The translations under genes and the position numbers were made by a program. Of a stretch of 64,000 nucleotides of DNA, positions 9,507 to 20,321 are shown piece by piece. How positions within the stretch are numbered: position 1 is the stretch's first letter; each line of letters opens with the position of its first letter. The DNA comes from Rhynchopus sp. YZ270_cl-10. Taxonomy: Eukaryota; Euglenozoa; Diplonemea; Diplonemida; Diplonemidae. The notes under the pieces are model-generated. The model was not told where the DNA came from and did no database searches. It was given only the letters and a program-made list of their open reading frames with translations. The stretch lies in assembly GCA_964035575.1 (NCBI GenBank), contig OZ037834.1, forward strand, positions 2,253,594 to 2,317,593. Direction: 5' to 3'.

Positions 9507-10622
9507 ATGCAGCAGCTGCTCAGGCGTTGCTGTGAGGCACCGATGCGATGGAGTGCAGGGAAGAAGCTGGTTGCGGCGATTGTCTTCGCGACTGGGCTCT
9601 TTATATTCTACTGGCCATCCATCCAGGTGCGCATAGCGTTGCTGTCGGAGGTGGACGACGTTATCACTACGGACAGCGAGCCTCGTACTCCTGAGGCTGG
9701 GTACTGTATGTCGCAGGAGCAGATCTACCCGGGACGAGTGTACAAGACCTCTAAGGAAAATAACAGCTTCGTGTGGGTGCCGTCCAGCGGTTGCGAGCTG
9801 CATCACTTCAGACCCACGGACGCCAGCGCATGCCTCAATGGCCTGCAAAAGAAGATAGCCTTCTTCGGAGACTCACTGATCGACGACCTGGCCGATGCGA
9901 TCGCCCGTCGCAGCAACAGCCGGCATGAGTTCTACGACCCCCCAGAAGGCATCGAAGGCCGCTGGTGGAGGCCGCGGCCCAACCGCGGGTTCTTCCTTGC
10001 AGGGCAGACAACACCGTTCCTTGAGTTCTTCTGGACGCAGAGTGCCTTCTACAACGACCCGACGGACCCCTCGCGGGAGAACGCCTCCTTCGCGATACGC
10101 AATGCCGACATTGTCCTGCTCAACAACGCGATGTGGGACATTGGCGACAGCTGCCAGGGTGTGCACGCATACTACCACGCCCTGAAGACACGTGTTGAGA
10201 AGGTGCAGAGTGTTGTCAAGCCGGGTGCGCTGCTTGTTCTGTATGATTTGCATTGGATCTGGCCGAATCAATGTGCGGCACATAAAGGGCAGGACAGTAA
10301 GTGCTTTGTGTACAACCCGGTAGCACGTGTCAAGCACTACAGAACTGCGCTGCGTCTTGTTGCAGCGTGTACAGGCGTGCGTCTCATGTCCGATACAGAC
10401 ATGACCAAGTTTGTCCCGCAGCACACCACCGACGGTGTGCACTACGACACGGACATGGTCAAGTTCATGAAGGCAGACCTCTTCCTCAACGGCATCTGCA
10501 CGCGAGGTGAATCCGCCCCCATGGAGTTCCCAATCCTTCCACGCGCAAGCTGCAACGTTACCCAGCACTTTAAGGACTGGGAAAACTCCCGTTTTGCACG
10601 GGAGTGCAGGAAGTGGGAATAA
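9507..10622 (+). CDS. PC-esterase / SGNH-hydrolase family type II membrane protein
   Basis: The 371-residue product has a short basic N-terminus and then a membrane segment at about residues 25-45 (VAAIVFATGLFIFYWPSIQV), so it is predicted to be a type II Golgi or ER protein. The lumenal part follows the PC-esterase pattern: a W-x-P...C-x-L...F...CL lead-in, the block I motif FFGDSL with the nucleophile at Ser123, a central LLNNAMWDIG, and the C-terminal DGVHY with Asp309 and His312 as the rest of the triad. Families with this layout (TBL/PMR5, NXPE and CASD1-like proteins) mostly add or remove O-acetyl groups on glycans. Acetyl transfer is an inference here; the substrate cannot be told. It interrupts the PAN-family array and shares no sequence with it. 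Confidence 0.85.
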   Translation: MQQLLRRCCEAPMRWSAGKKLVAAIVFATGLFIFYWPSIQVRIALLSEVDDVITTDSEPRTPEAGYCMSQEQIYPGRVYKTSKENNSFVWVPSSGCELHHFRPTDASACLNGLQKKIAFFGDSLIDDLADAIARRSNSRHEFYDPPEGIEGRWWRPRPNRGFFLAGQTTPFLEFFWTQSAFYNDPTDPSRENASFAIRNADIVLLNNAMWDIGDSCQGVHAYYHALKTRVEKVQSVVKPGALLVLYDLHWIWPNQCAAHKGQDSKCFVYNPVARVKHYRTALRLVAACTGVRLMSDTDMTKFVPQHTTDGVHYDTDMVKFMKADLFLNGICTRGESAPMEFPILPRASCNVTQHFKDWENSRFARECRKWE

Positions 10623-11261
10623 ACAAGTCGTTTCCAGCGGGTGGAGGTTGACGTCGGGGAGCGAGTTGTTGCTTGCTGAGTCAGTTGGACTGCTGCTGCG
10701 GTTGCTCCTCCACTGCCAGGTCTGTCGGCTCAGGTGTGGCACTGCTGACCACTCTATTGTAGGGTCTGTCGTCTCGTCTCCGCGGGTGTGCGAGTGTCGG
10801 TGTTTTCTCAACATACCCGTCGGAGTTCGCTGTCCCTTCTGCCAATGCTGCGGTCTCGCAACCGTGATGCCATTGATCGGAGGACGGGTGGTGGCCGGGT
10901 GCAGGGGTGGTGAAGAGGGTGGTGCGGGTGGGTAACAAAAATATTATCCGTACATCGTACTTACAGGGGGAATTAGTCAGGTCTATGCCGTGGGCAACAG
11001 GAAGCTGTGCAGCTCTGCGTGCAGTGCGGCGCATGCACCACGGCCAGCCTCGACCCGCGTGGGCCCCCAAGCTTCGATGTTTATTTCAAACAATTTACTT
11101 CCATTCTAATGCGCCTTCTCGCTTTTTTGATAAAACAATTTGTTGTCAAATTCTAAAAAGATTGGAGGCAGCGCTGCGGGCACAAAATGGATTGAAAAAG
11201 AGAGAAGCTTGTGTTCTTTGAGTTCTCATTTAACCACAACAACCCGACTTCAGTTTAACAC
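10623..11261. other. Spacer without a recognised gene
   Basis: Moderately GC-rich DNA after the PC-esterase stop. Overlapping open frames on both strands show no domain or consistent bias. I see nothing definite. Confidence 0.5.
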
Positions 11262-11321
11262 GTTCCAAAGTACGACCCTGTTGGAGGCCCTCTGACGTAC
11301 TGTCAGAACATCTGTGTGTCT
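11262..11321 (+). pseudogene. Fragment of a PAN-like repeat
   Basis: About 60 bp match the middle of the 315-bp repeat (the KVPKYDAVAGPLPYCQNICVS region). One change makes the codon after GPL a TGA stop (CTCTGACG against CTCTGCCG). It is preceded by AACCCGACTTCAG, similar to the family leader. There is no frame around it, so it is a relic of a deleted family member. Confidence 0.8.
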
Positions 11322-12534
11322 TGTGTGCCACAGACAGACATGACTACGCTAACCTCGGGTTTGCGGCAGAGCGGGGTCCTTAACGTTCACTGAGGGGGAT
11401 CCACATAAATAAAGAAACAAAAAAAAAAAAAACGAAAGCAAGGAAGGAAGAAAACCAGTAAAAAAAAGAAGAAGAAGGAGGCACGGCAAAAATGCGCATT
11501 TTTGATATTTTTGATATTTTTGGCAGAATTTTTTGGGCGTTTTTTGCGTTTTTTTAGGGAAAAATAGTGAGGGGAGTTGGGTCCAGTCATAGGAAGTATA
11601 GAGAATTTTTGAAAAATTCTTCCATTGGAATAAGGGTTTGCGGGCCTTGCCCTCTGAGGTGTTAGAAGGTTTGCAGGTTTGCAGGTTTAAGGAGGCGAAT
11701 CTGTGTGGATGAGGGTTGAGGGTGCTTAGATGGGGTATGATACTGAGGTGCTTAAATGGTGGTTTTGTAGGTTACATAGTCACGAGACTGCCCTTGTATT
11801 AAAAGGGGGAAGAGGGGAGATGATAGGGGACAAGGCTACCAATCCGACTTAAACCGACTCAGTAGGGTCAGGTCGGACCGACCCAAACCTACCCAGCAAA
11901 AAGGTCAAAAAATAGATGTCAATTTTGAGACACTTTTTTTCCACTTTTTTCCTTAGGGATTTTTCCAGGTACTTAGCGAAGCGTTAGGGCGACTTAAGTC
12001 CCTTGGCCCCAGCGCCCTATGGGGCGCCTCCTCGTCGGGCCGTTAGGGCCCTCCGGTGGCCAGGTTCTTTCTTTGGGCTTAGAGGCTCGAAGTTCCCCGT
12101 CAGATTGGAGCTGGTGTGCTTTATGAGGCTCGCTCGTCTAGATTGAGGCTCGCTCGTCCGGATTGGGCTAGCTCGTCCGCCTTCGGCTAGACCCTCCGCC
12201 TTTGGGTGGGCTCGTGGATCTCCGTTATGTACGTACGGGTTCGATACTCTGGTTGGAGTGTGACAGCACGCCATTTCTTGAGCACGTTGGTAACACACGA
12301 AGTGCAATGGCGATAATGGAAAGATAGATGCCGGCATTGGTGAATTGCTGGAGTTCTGCACAGGAAGCTAGCATGACGTAGAATCACTGTGTGAACAAAA
12401 TGACCGTATTTTGGTTGAAAATTTGACTTGAAAATTTTTTTCATAATTTGCCCAATCGAAGGTTTTCCTTGGATTTTTTGGGCCATTTTATGACGTACCA
12501 CGCCCGATTTTGGGCGAAAAAAAATATTTTTTTT

Positions 12535-13125
12535 TTGGTCAAAAATCGCCTTGTATTACCACTGTATTGGTGTAGGCTTGTACACAGAAGTGTGTTTTGT
12601 GTAACCACAGATGGTCAAAACACCCGATTTTTGCATTTTTTTTGCATTTTTTGGTGCCCAAAGACCCACCTCAGTGGTCGAAATTTTCCCGAAAAAAAAA
12701 ATTTTTTTTTTGAGATTTTTCGATTTTTTGACAAGGCGCTGGCCCATACAAAGTGCACTGGTGGTACAGAAAATGGCTGGGGAATAAACTCTAGATGCTC
12801 AAAACAGCCCAATTCATGCTTTTTTTGACTTTTTGGTCTCAGAAGGGTGCCTAGGGTGTAGTGAGCAGGCCTCAAAAACACTTGTGAAAAAAAAATTTTT
12901 TTTTTTTTTTTTTGAGATTTTTTTTGACAAGGCGCTGGCCCATACAAACTGTACAGGGTGGGTATTTTATACACAAAATAGCCGTGGAATAAATTCTAGA
13001 TGCTCAAAACATCAAAATTCTGGCTTTATTTGCATTTTTGGTGCAGACATGTGCAAAAAAAAAATTTTTTTTTTTTGTGGGAAAAATTTTGTGATGTCGA
13101 AAAAAAAAATTTTTTTTCTTGAAAG
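12535..13125 (+). repeat. Degenerate tandem repeat of about 196 bp
   Basis: About three units. The second and third are anchored by ACAAGGCGCTGGCCCATACA at 12731 and 12927, each followed by a GGAATAAA(C/T)TCTAGATGCTC segment and a T-rich tail. The first unit is more diverged. A-run/T-run pairs recur at a similar place in each unit. Confidence 0.65.
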
Positions 13126-13289
13126 AGGCACGGCACTTTTGTGGAATTTTGTGGAATTTTTTATAAGGGCACGGTAATTTTTCTTTTTGGTAAGCGTCTG
13201 CGTGCGTACTTTTTTTTTTGAGATTCCAGGGAAAAAAATTATGTAGAAAAAAAAAATTATAAAGGGGGGCCCTCAATAACTCAACTATG

Positions 13290-13430
13290 TATTTTAGGTA
13301 AAAAATGTACATTTTTCAGCGCAAATTGACCCCATCACAGCACACACATACTCCCGAGAGCCGAAATCAAAAAAAATTTCCCCCGATTTTTTGTGGGCAA
13401 AAATTGGTGGGAAAATATTTTTGGCCTGTA
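13290..13430 (+). repeat. Diverged copy of the 348-bp satellite
   Basis: TCAGCGCAAATTGACCCCATC, then CAGCACACACATACTCC, GAGAGCC and a GATTTTTTGTGGGCAAAAATTG segment. All correspond in order to the satellite at 55.15-56.43 kb, about 42 kb away. Confidence 0.7.
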
Positions 13431-14424
13431 TTTCCCCCACTGTAATTTTCCTCTATAATTTTTTTCACCACTCATAATTTTTTTTACTGCATAATTTTTT
13501 TTTGCGTGCGTGCGTACTTTTTTTTGAGAAGTGGTCTGACGCTTACCAAGAAAAAAAATTACCGTGCCCTAAGGGGAAAAAGTAGAAGTCGAGTTTTTGA
13601 AATTCCACAAAATTCCACAAAATTCCACAAAAGTGCCGTGCCTCCGAAGAAGTCAAATAAATATACGAAAACATTATAAAAAGAACATCACAACAGTCCT
13701 GAGTGTGTGTGGAAGGGCGGAAACGTACAACTAACAAACTCTCCCCCTATTTCGTTTCCCGTTTTTCCTGTGTGAAGATAGCTATTGAGACTGTAGTATT
13801 TTAGGTTTTAGGTGAGGCTAGGCAAAAATGGGAGGAGGGGGGAATCTGCACGTGCTGCAGCATCTCACCTGACGTAAATACAATGCTCTCTTCATTCAAA
13901 CTGCTGCTGAAGCATTGGGCCTTACTTCTTCACCCCCGCCCTCATTTTTGAGCGTTTTTCACCTATTCACCTTTTTTTTTCAGTTTTCTTCAGATGTGTG
14001 CAGAGCACGGTAATCAATCAACTGTCCTTTCATTTTATCGTTCAGAGCCAATCTGTCCCTTCATGTCTTCTCCTGTCTGTCAACGGTGCCGGAGAAATGA
14101 AATGAGGACGCCATGAGTACTGCATGGGGATGCCATAAAATATGCCTGACCAGAACGGTGAAGCGTTTGAATGAAGAAAGTGGCATTGGCTCATGTGTTT
14201 TGCAATTTCTTTTGAACAGTGTTTGAACCCTCTATACCTTCTTTTTCGATATTCACGAATGTATATGAAATAAATTTTGAACATTGCCAAAACGCCATGA
14301 AAAAAGTCTTCCCTCTTTGTTTGTGTTTGTGAGCACAAGAGTTCCCTGGTGGTCTCTCTCAAGACACCCCCTCCCTCAACACCACACACCACACAGACCT
14401 CATATTGCGACTTCAGTATCATCA

Positions 14425-15144
14425 ATGGCACGCTTCGTTCCTTTAGTGAGCATGTGTGTTGCGGTTACGGCGACAACGCCCCTCCCACCCACACCGTCAG
14501 TGACAATGGTGGCGCCTGCCCCCGCATCCTCAGCAGCCTACACCGGGCCCTTGGTGGAGGGGATGACCGGGTGGGACACAGGGCTTGAGGGACCTTCGAG
14601 GTTGTACGACTTCCCAAAGTACTACCAGACGGGGTTTGTTGCACTGGTGCCGGAGGCGATGAAGCTGGTGAAGGACACGGAGGTGACGTTCACCTGTCCT
14701 GTGGGACACGATGGGGACTGCGACGCTGCGGTGTTCATGTACACATGCACGCCCTGTGCACATGAAGACGGACGTGTGCCACAAACGCTTGCGCAGGCAG
14801 GATTCGAGCGCACCGCGTGTGGGCCCAACTTCGGGACCGGGAGGGCCAGAGATCCTGTTTACCTTCGTCACGGGCAAGCACACCACATGGCGTCGCACAG
14901 GATGGCGATGGCGGCGGGCACGACGTACACCCTCACACTTGAGGGGGACGCAGAATGGCTTGCCTTCGCCATCAGCGAGAAGGCGGTCACCGACTGCTCT
15001 GCTTTGGGTGTGTCGGAGTGCGGATCTTCTGCGGGTCTTTGCCAGTGGAAGAACAACGAGTGCATTGCTAACCTGTGCCACATTCGCTACGGACCGTTCA
15101 CTGGGTGCCTGCCCGGATCTTGTGTCGACAGAGACTTTGTCTGA
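14425..15144 (+). CDS. Short-form PAN-family paralogue (no PAN repeats)
   Basis: The 239-residue product has the signal-like N-terminus and the complete N-terminal Cys-rich domain, but ends in CVDRDFV followed by a stop. That is exactly where the long forms enter the proline linker and PAN repeats. The start is the ATG after the conserved leader; an open frame further upstream (from 14284) runs through that leader and is not credible. The domain carries the RARDPVYLRHGQA segment, and near its C-terminus differs from the long forms (IANLCHIRYGPFTGCLPGSC). Upstream DNA resembles that of the gene at 6543, downstream DNA that of the gene at 16305, so this copy sits at a junction between two duplication types. 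Confidence 0.82.
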   Translation: MARFVPLVSMCVAVTATTPLPPTPSVTMVAPAPASSAAYTGPLVEGMTGWDTGLEGPSRLYDFPKYYQTGFVALVPEAMKLVKDTEVTFTCPVGHDGDCDAAVFMYTCTPCAHEDGRVPQTLAQAGFERTACGPNFGTGRARDPVYLRHGQAHHMASHRMAMAAGTTYTLTLEGDAEWLAFAISEKAVTDCSALGVSECGSSAGLCQWKNNECIANLCHIRYGPFTGCLPGSCVDRDFV

Positions 15145-16304
15145 GTCATGATCTATTTTTGTTTTTCTTTCCGACCTTTCTTGTCACCCACATTCCCCTC
15201 TTTTTAGGTTGAATCTAATTTTCAACGTATTTGGTGGCTAAGCACGAGAAAAGATCTCATATCACCTGACGTATTTCTTTCTTTTGATTACAACAGTAGA
15301 TGCCTCGAATACCCTTTTTTCATTCAACCCCATTGCATTTGCCTGGAACCTTTTCTTATTATTCACCATTATATTTTGTTTTCTGCAGATGTGTGTCTGT
15401 TCTCTTCGTACGACGTTTCTCGGTCAGAGCCGAGTTGTCCCCTTTATGTCTTCTTGTCTTCTCAACGCAGCCTTGGGAGACCCTCAGGATACAATTACTA
15501 TTTGGGTGACTAAACAGAGAGACGCTAGGACTCATCTCACCAAACTTTCCCGTTTTTTTTTGTTTTTGTTTTTTTGTTCCGCGCCACTCCTGCATCCAGG
15601 AGGTGTGTGCGTACGATGTTCGAAATTTTTTTCCCTTTGTTCTTTGTTTTCCGTTCACCTGAATTGAAAGCATACTACCAGAGACGCAGGCTTATCTCTC
15701 AAACTTTCTTATAAACACCCCCAATAGACTCTGTGAAAAACTTCTTTTTTCTTTTTTCGTGCGTTCGGTCCCTCCCTCGTTACTGAACGGCACCACACAC
15801 CATTGTTTTTTTTCAACACAAAAGCCTGACCTGAAAAACCCATGCAGGCAACTCCGATTATGGCGGATGTGCCTTGTGGGCAGGTCTTTTTTTCTTGAGT
15901 ATTTCCAAATGCTTTTGGCTTTAGACGCGTTCTTCACCCGGAAAATGAAATAACCATATTGTAGGAAGGAAAGCCTGACAAAAGGCGACACCTTGACACA
16001 ACCAATATGTCCTTGAAATAAAGAATTGTAATGTGGCCCCTTTCGGGATTACTTTAGGTTCTATCAAAATTTTTTGAACGGTGAGAAAGCAAACAAATAA
16101 ATACGACATTTTTCGACTTCGTTTTAACAAGACAGTGTTTTTCCGCCCTCTCATGGAAACAGCACAAAAACAGAGCACAACCACCTACTTTTTCACTTCC
16201 GACCCTCTTATTGCAACCTCGTCCCGCACATCCCGCCACAAGCTTGATTCCTCCCTCAACACCACACACCACATAGACCTCATATTGCGACTTCAGTATC
16301 ATCA
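15145..16304. repeat. Spacer duplicated with 17025-18070
   Basis: The 3' flank of the short-form gene (TGAGTCATGATCTATTTTTG onward) is repeated almost in full after the next paralogue, with an internal deletion there. Its start is also found after the truncated copy at 19405. T-rich; I see no gene. Confidence 0.75.
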
Positions 16305-17024
16305 ATGGCACGCTTCGTTCCTTTAGTGAGCATGTGTGTTGCGGTTACGGCGACAACGCCCCTCCCACCCACACCGTCAATAACAATGGTGGCGCCTGCC
16401 CCCGCATCCTCAGCAGCCTACATCGGGCCCTTGGTGGATGGGATGACCGGGTGGGACACAGGGCTTGAGGGACCTTCGAGGTTGTATGACTTCCCAAAGT
16501 ACTACCAGACGGGGTTTGTTGCACTGGTGCCGGAGGCGATGAAGCTGGTGAAGGACACGGAGGTGACGTTCACCTGTCCTGTGGGACACGACGGGGACTG
16601 CGACGCTGCGGTGTTCTTGTACACATGCACGCCCTGTGCACATGAAGACGGACGTGTGCCACAAACGCTTGCGCAGGCAGGATTCGAGCGCACCGCGTGT
16701 GGGCCCAACTTCGGGACCGGGAGGGCCAGAGATCCTGTTTACCTTCGTCACGGGCAAGCACACCACATGGCGTCGCACAGGATGGCGATGGCGGCAGGCA
16801 CGACGTACACCCTCACACTTGAGGGGGACGCAGAATGGCTTGCCTTCGCCATCAGCGAGAAGGCGGTCACCGACTGCTCTGCTTTGGGTGTGTCGGAGTG
16901 CGGATCTTCTGCGGGTCTTTGCCAGTGGAAGAACAACGAGTGCATTGCTAACCTGTGCCACATTCGCTACGGACCGTTCACTGGGTGCCTGCCCGGATCT
17001 TGTGTCGACAGAGACTTTGTCTGA
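16305..17024 (+). CDS. Short-form PAN-family paralogue (no PAN repeats)
   Basis: The 239-residue product is nearly identical to the one at 14425: same signal-like start, same N-terminal domain with RARDPVYLRHGQA, same CVDRDFV end. Differences include Ile for Val (PSITMV), Ile for Thr (AAYIGPL) and Asp for Glu (LVDGMTG). Near identity over both the gene and its 3' flank points to a recent duplication of the whole unit. The function is unknown; it is likely secreted. Confidence 0.82.
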   Translation: MARFVPLVSMCVAVTATTPLPPTPSITMVAPAPASSAAYIGPLVDGMTGWDTGLEGPSRLYDFPKYYQTGFVALVPEAMKLVKDTEVTFTCPVGHDGDCDAAVFLYTCTPCAHEDGRVPQTLAQAGFERTACGPNFGTGRARDPVYLRHGQAHHMASHRMAMAAGTTYTLTLEGDAEWLAFAISEKAVTDCSALGVSECGSSAGLCQWKNNECIANLCHIRYGPFTGCLPGSCVDRDFV

Positions 17025-18079
17025 GTCATGATCTATTTTTGTTTTTTCTTTCCGACCTTTCCTGTCACCCACCTTCCCCTCTTTTTAGGTTGAATCTAAT
17101 TTTCAACGTATTTGGTGCTAAACACGAGAAAAGATCTCATATCACCTGACGTATTTCATTCAACCCTATTGCATTTGCCTGGAACCTTTTCTTAATAGTT
17201 GTCCCCTTTATGTCTTCTTGTCTTCTCAACGCAGCCTTGGGAGACCCTCAGGATACAATTACTATTTGGGTGACTAAACAGAGAGATCTCACCAAACTTT
17301 CCTGTTTTTTTGTTTTTTTTTTGTTTTTTTTGTTTCGTACCACTCCTGCATCCAGGAGGTGTGTGCGTACGATGTTCGAAAAATTTTCCTCTTTTGGTGC
17401 TTTAGGAAATAGGTCAATATCGGCCCCTCGGAGCACCGCCTTTGTTCTTTGTTTTCTGTTCACCTGAATTGAAAGCATACTACCAGAGACGCAGGCTTAT
17501 CTCTCAAACTTTCTTATAAAACACCCCCAATAGACTCTGTGGAAACCTTCTCTTTCTTTCTTGCTTTACTTGCGTTCGGTCCCTCCCTCGTTACTGAACG
17601 GTACACAACATTTTTTTCTTATCCAACACAAAAGCCTGACCTGAAAAACCCATGCAGGCAACTCCGATTATGGCGGATGTGCCTTGTGGGCAGGTCTTTT
17701 TTTTCTTGAGTATTTCCAAATGCTTTTGGCTTTAGACGCGTTCTTCACCCGGAAAATGAAATAACCATATTGTAGGAAGGAAAGCCTAACAAAAGGCGAC
17801 ACCTTGACACAACCAATATGTCCTTGAAATAAAGAATTGTAATGTGGCCCCTTTCGGGATTACTTTAGGTTCTATCAAAATTTTTTGAACGGTGAGAAAG
17901 CAAACAAAAATAAATACGGCATTTTTTGAGTGAGTTTTAACAAGACAGCATTTTTCCGCCCTCTCATGGAAACAGCACAAAAACAGAGCACAACAGATAC
18001 AACCAACCACCTACTTTTTCGATTCCCGCCCTCATATTTGCACTTCGTCCCTCACATCCCTCCACAAGCATGTAAAAAC
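17025..18079. other. Duplicated spacer
   Basis: This is the second copy of the 15145-16304 spacer. It ends in a sequence (CTTCGTCCCTCACATCCCTCCACAAGCATG) like the upstream regions of the genes at 16305 and 20322. A retroposon then interrupts it. No gene seen. Confidence 0.7.
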
Positions 18080-18788
18080 GGGGTTCATTTTTTTTTACAC
18101 AAAAAACTATGTTAAGACGAAATCCTACCGATGTGCCTACATGGGGCGTCCCCCGTTAGTAGTGCGCCAGATGAGGGGCATGAAGCGAAAAGCGGCTAAA
18201 GGTGCAGGCCTGTGTTGCAGCACAGGTCTGGAGAGTTGAGGCAACTCGCCTGCTGAGCGTGAGAGGAATCAAGGCAGAGGTTCGCTGTCCAAGTAAAACC
18301 TACCCTGGTCATCCTCTGCCTGTTTTGTTTTCTGTCGTGATTGTTTGTGTTTGTGGGCGGGATCAGATGGGTGGAGGGTGTTTGCTTTTTGTTTAGCTTG
18401 GAGAAGGGCCACTCTCGCACACTCCTTGTTATCTATCATCTAGTTTCATTTTTTCATGCATCCCCAAAGTATGTAGACAGAGAGTCAAGACCACCTTGGC
18501 CAAAAGGGTTTTTTCACCACACTTTTCTTTTGCTTCCATTCGTGGAAGCGTTTGCTTTTCTTCTGTTCCTGGCCTGACGTGTGTTCAACAGGTGTGCTAT
18601 TTTTACTGAGTGGAATCCATTTTTCTTTTTCCAGGTGAGGCACTAAAACAAGACATCCTGCAGACAACGAAACAATGGGCACGTGTGTTTTTTATTCTCC
18701 CTTCCCTTCTTTTAAGTAAGGAGGATTAGGTCTTCTTTTTTTCCTTTTTTTGCCCCATAAGTGTGACGCCTGTGTATTCAAATTGATT
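18080..18788 (+). mobile_element. Retroposon copy 1, 3' end missing
   Basis: This copy starts at GGGGTTCATTTTTTTTTACAC and appears identical to 45638-46346 for about 700 bp. It stops abruptly after CAAATTGATT, where other copies go on for another 200 or more bases to a poly(A) tail. At that point it joins the middle of a PAN-family gene. It contains no frame longer than about 80 codons and no reverse transcriptase, so it is either a non-autonomous retroposon or the tail of a LINE. Confidence 0.75.
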
Positions 18789-19404
18789 GGCGCCTGCCCC
18801 CGCATCCTCAGCAGCCTACACCGGGCCCTTGGTGGAGGGGATGACTGGGTGGGACACAGGGCTTGAGGGACCTTCGAGGTTGTACGACTTCCCGACGTAC
18901 TACCAGACGGGGTTTGTTGCACTGGTGCCAGAGGCGATGAAGCTGGTGAAGGACACGATGGTGACGTTCACCTGTCCTGTGGCATACCCCCACGGGCACT
19001 GCGACGCTGTGGTGTTCATGTACTCCTGCACACCCTGCCCACATGAAGACGGACGTGTTGCAGAAACGCTTGCGCAGGCAGGATTCGAGCGCACCGCATG
19101 CGGGCCCAACTTCGGGACCGGGAAGGCCTCAGCTCTTTCGCACCACATGGTGTCGCACAGGATGGTGATGGCGACGGGCACGACGTACACCCTCACACTT
19201 GAGGGGGACGCAGAATGGCTTATGTTCGCCATCAACCGGAAGGCACCCACCGACTGCTCTGCTTTGGGTGTGTCGGAGTGCGGATCTTCTGCGGGTCTTT
19301 GCCAGTGGAAGAACAACGAGTGCATTACAAACCTGTGCCACATTCGCTACGGACCGTTCACTGGGTGCCTGCCCTTTACTTGTGTCGACAGAGACTTTGT
19401 CTGA
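18789..19404 (+). pseudogene. 5'-truncated PAN-family short form
   Basis: The frame begins without an ATG at the codons for APAPASSAAYTGPL. The leader, signal peptide and start are missing, replaced by the retroposon. The first in-frame ATG is at 18841 (MTGWDTGLEG), inside the domain, and would give a leaderless 187-residue protein. The rest is intact to CVDRDFV and a stop. It is the most diverged member (VAYPHGHCDAVVFMYSC, INRKAPTDC) and has the KASALSHH segment, resembling the gene at 3957 rather than its neighbours. Without the conserved leader it is probably not expressed in the normal way. Confidence 0.75.
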
Positions 19405-20321
19405 GTCATGATCTATTTTTGTTTTTCTTTCCGACCTTTCCTGTCACCCACATTCCCCTCTTTTTAGGTTGAATCTAATTTTCAACGTATTTGGTGACTG
19501 AACACGAGAAAACATCTCTTCTCACCTGACGTACGAGTTGTCCCCTTTATGTCTTCTTGTAACGTAGCCTTGGGAGACCCTCAGGATATCTGCCCCCCTC
19601 CTGCTCTCTTGTCTCGACAATCGTGCACTAAGCGTTGGCTGGCTGCACTCTGCACTCCGAATGGAGTACTGTAAGCTTACAACTAGCAGCAAACGTAACC
19701 ACTTTCCTGGGGTGAAATACAATGCCCACCCTGAGAAATTTGTTCATCTGGCCAATAAGGACAGGTGTCTCAGGGGCAGCACTCTGTTTTTGCGCACTTC
19801 AGCACGCGCCTGTAAGGGCTGTCCTGATTGACCTTTCCGGTAACTAGTGAATGCTGCCTGAGTTTAAATTTTTTAAAAGACAGTGGAGCTGCACAGGTGG
19901 CCACACTCTTTCCAACAATTCTTCAAAAAGAAAAAAAGAAATACAAAAAGCCACCTACTTTTTCAATTGCCACCCTCTTCTTTCTGCAACTTCGTCCCTC
20001 ACATCCTACCACAAGCATGTTCTCTTACCAACGTGGTGAGGGGTGGCATTTTACCACCTCCACAGTGTTGATACGAGGTTTGAGAGTGGAAGGACAAAAT
20101 GTATCCCATTCATCACTCTCGTGGGTATATTTTCATGCAGCAGAATGCCCACCAATCTTTCGAAATGACTCCGTCACTGCACGGATATACTCTAGACAAC
20201 GCCAATAACAACGTTTTTCGAGCATTTGTTCGGGGTTGAAACCCTGCAAAATGGGGTATTTCTTGTCCTCCACACCCCACCACCACACACAGAGCTCATA
20301 ACACAAAACCACAACAAACAA
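19405..20321. other. Spacer upstream of the LRR gene
   Basis: The first 180 bases repeat the short-form 3' flank. Around 19870-20020 it resembles the region upstream of the first PAN-family gene (GTGGCCACACTC...AACAATTCTTCAAAAA). This suggests that the LRR gene borrowed or shares that promoter region. No gene seen. Confidence 0.6.

Larger units (their letters stand above)
11397..13800. other. AT-rich repeat zone without genes
   Basis: The region consists of long A and T runs, a short degenerate repeat of GAGGCTCGCTCGTC at about 12120-12190, a tandem repeat of about 196 bp (12535-13125) and a decayed copy of the 348-bp satellite seen at 55 kb (about 13290-13430). The short frames here are homopolymer translations. 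No gene is visible. Confidence 0.7.
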
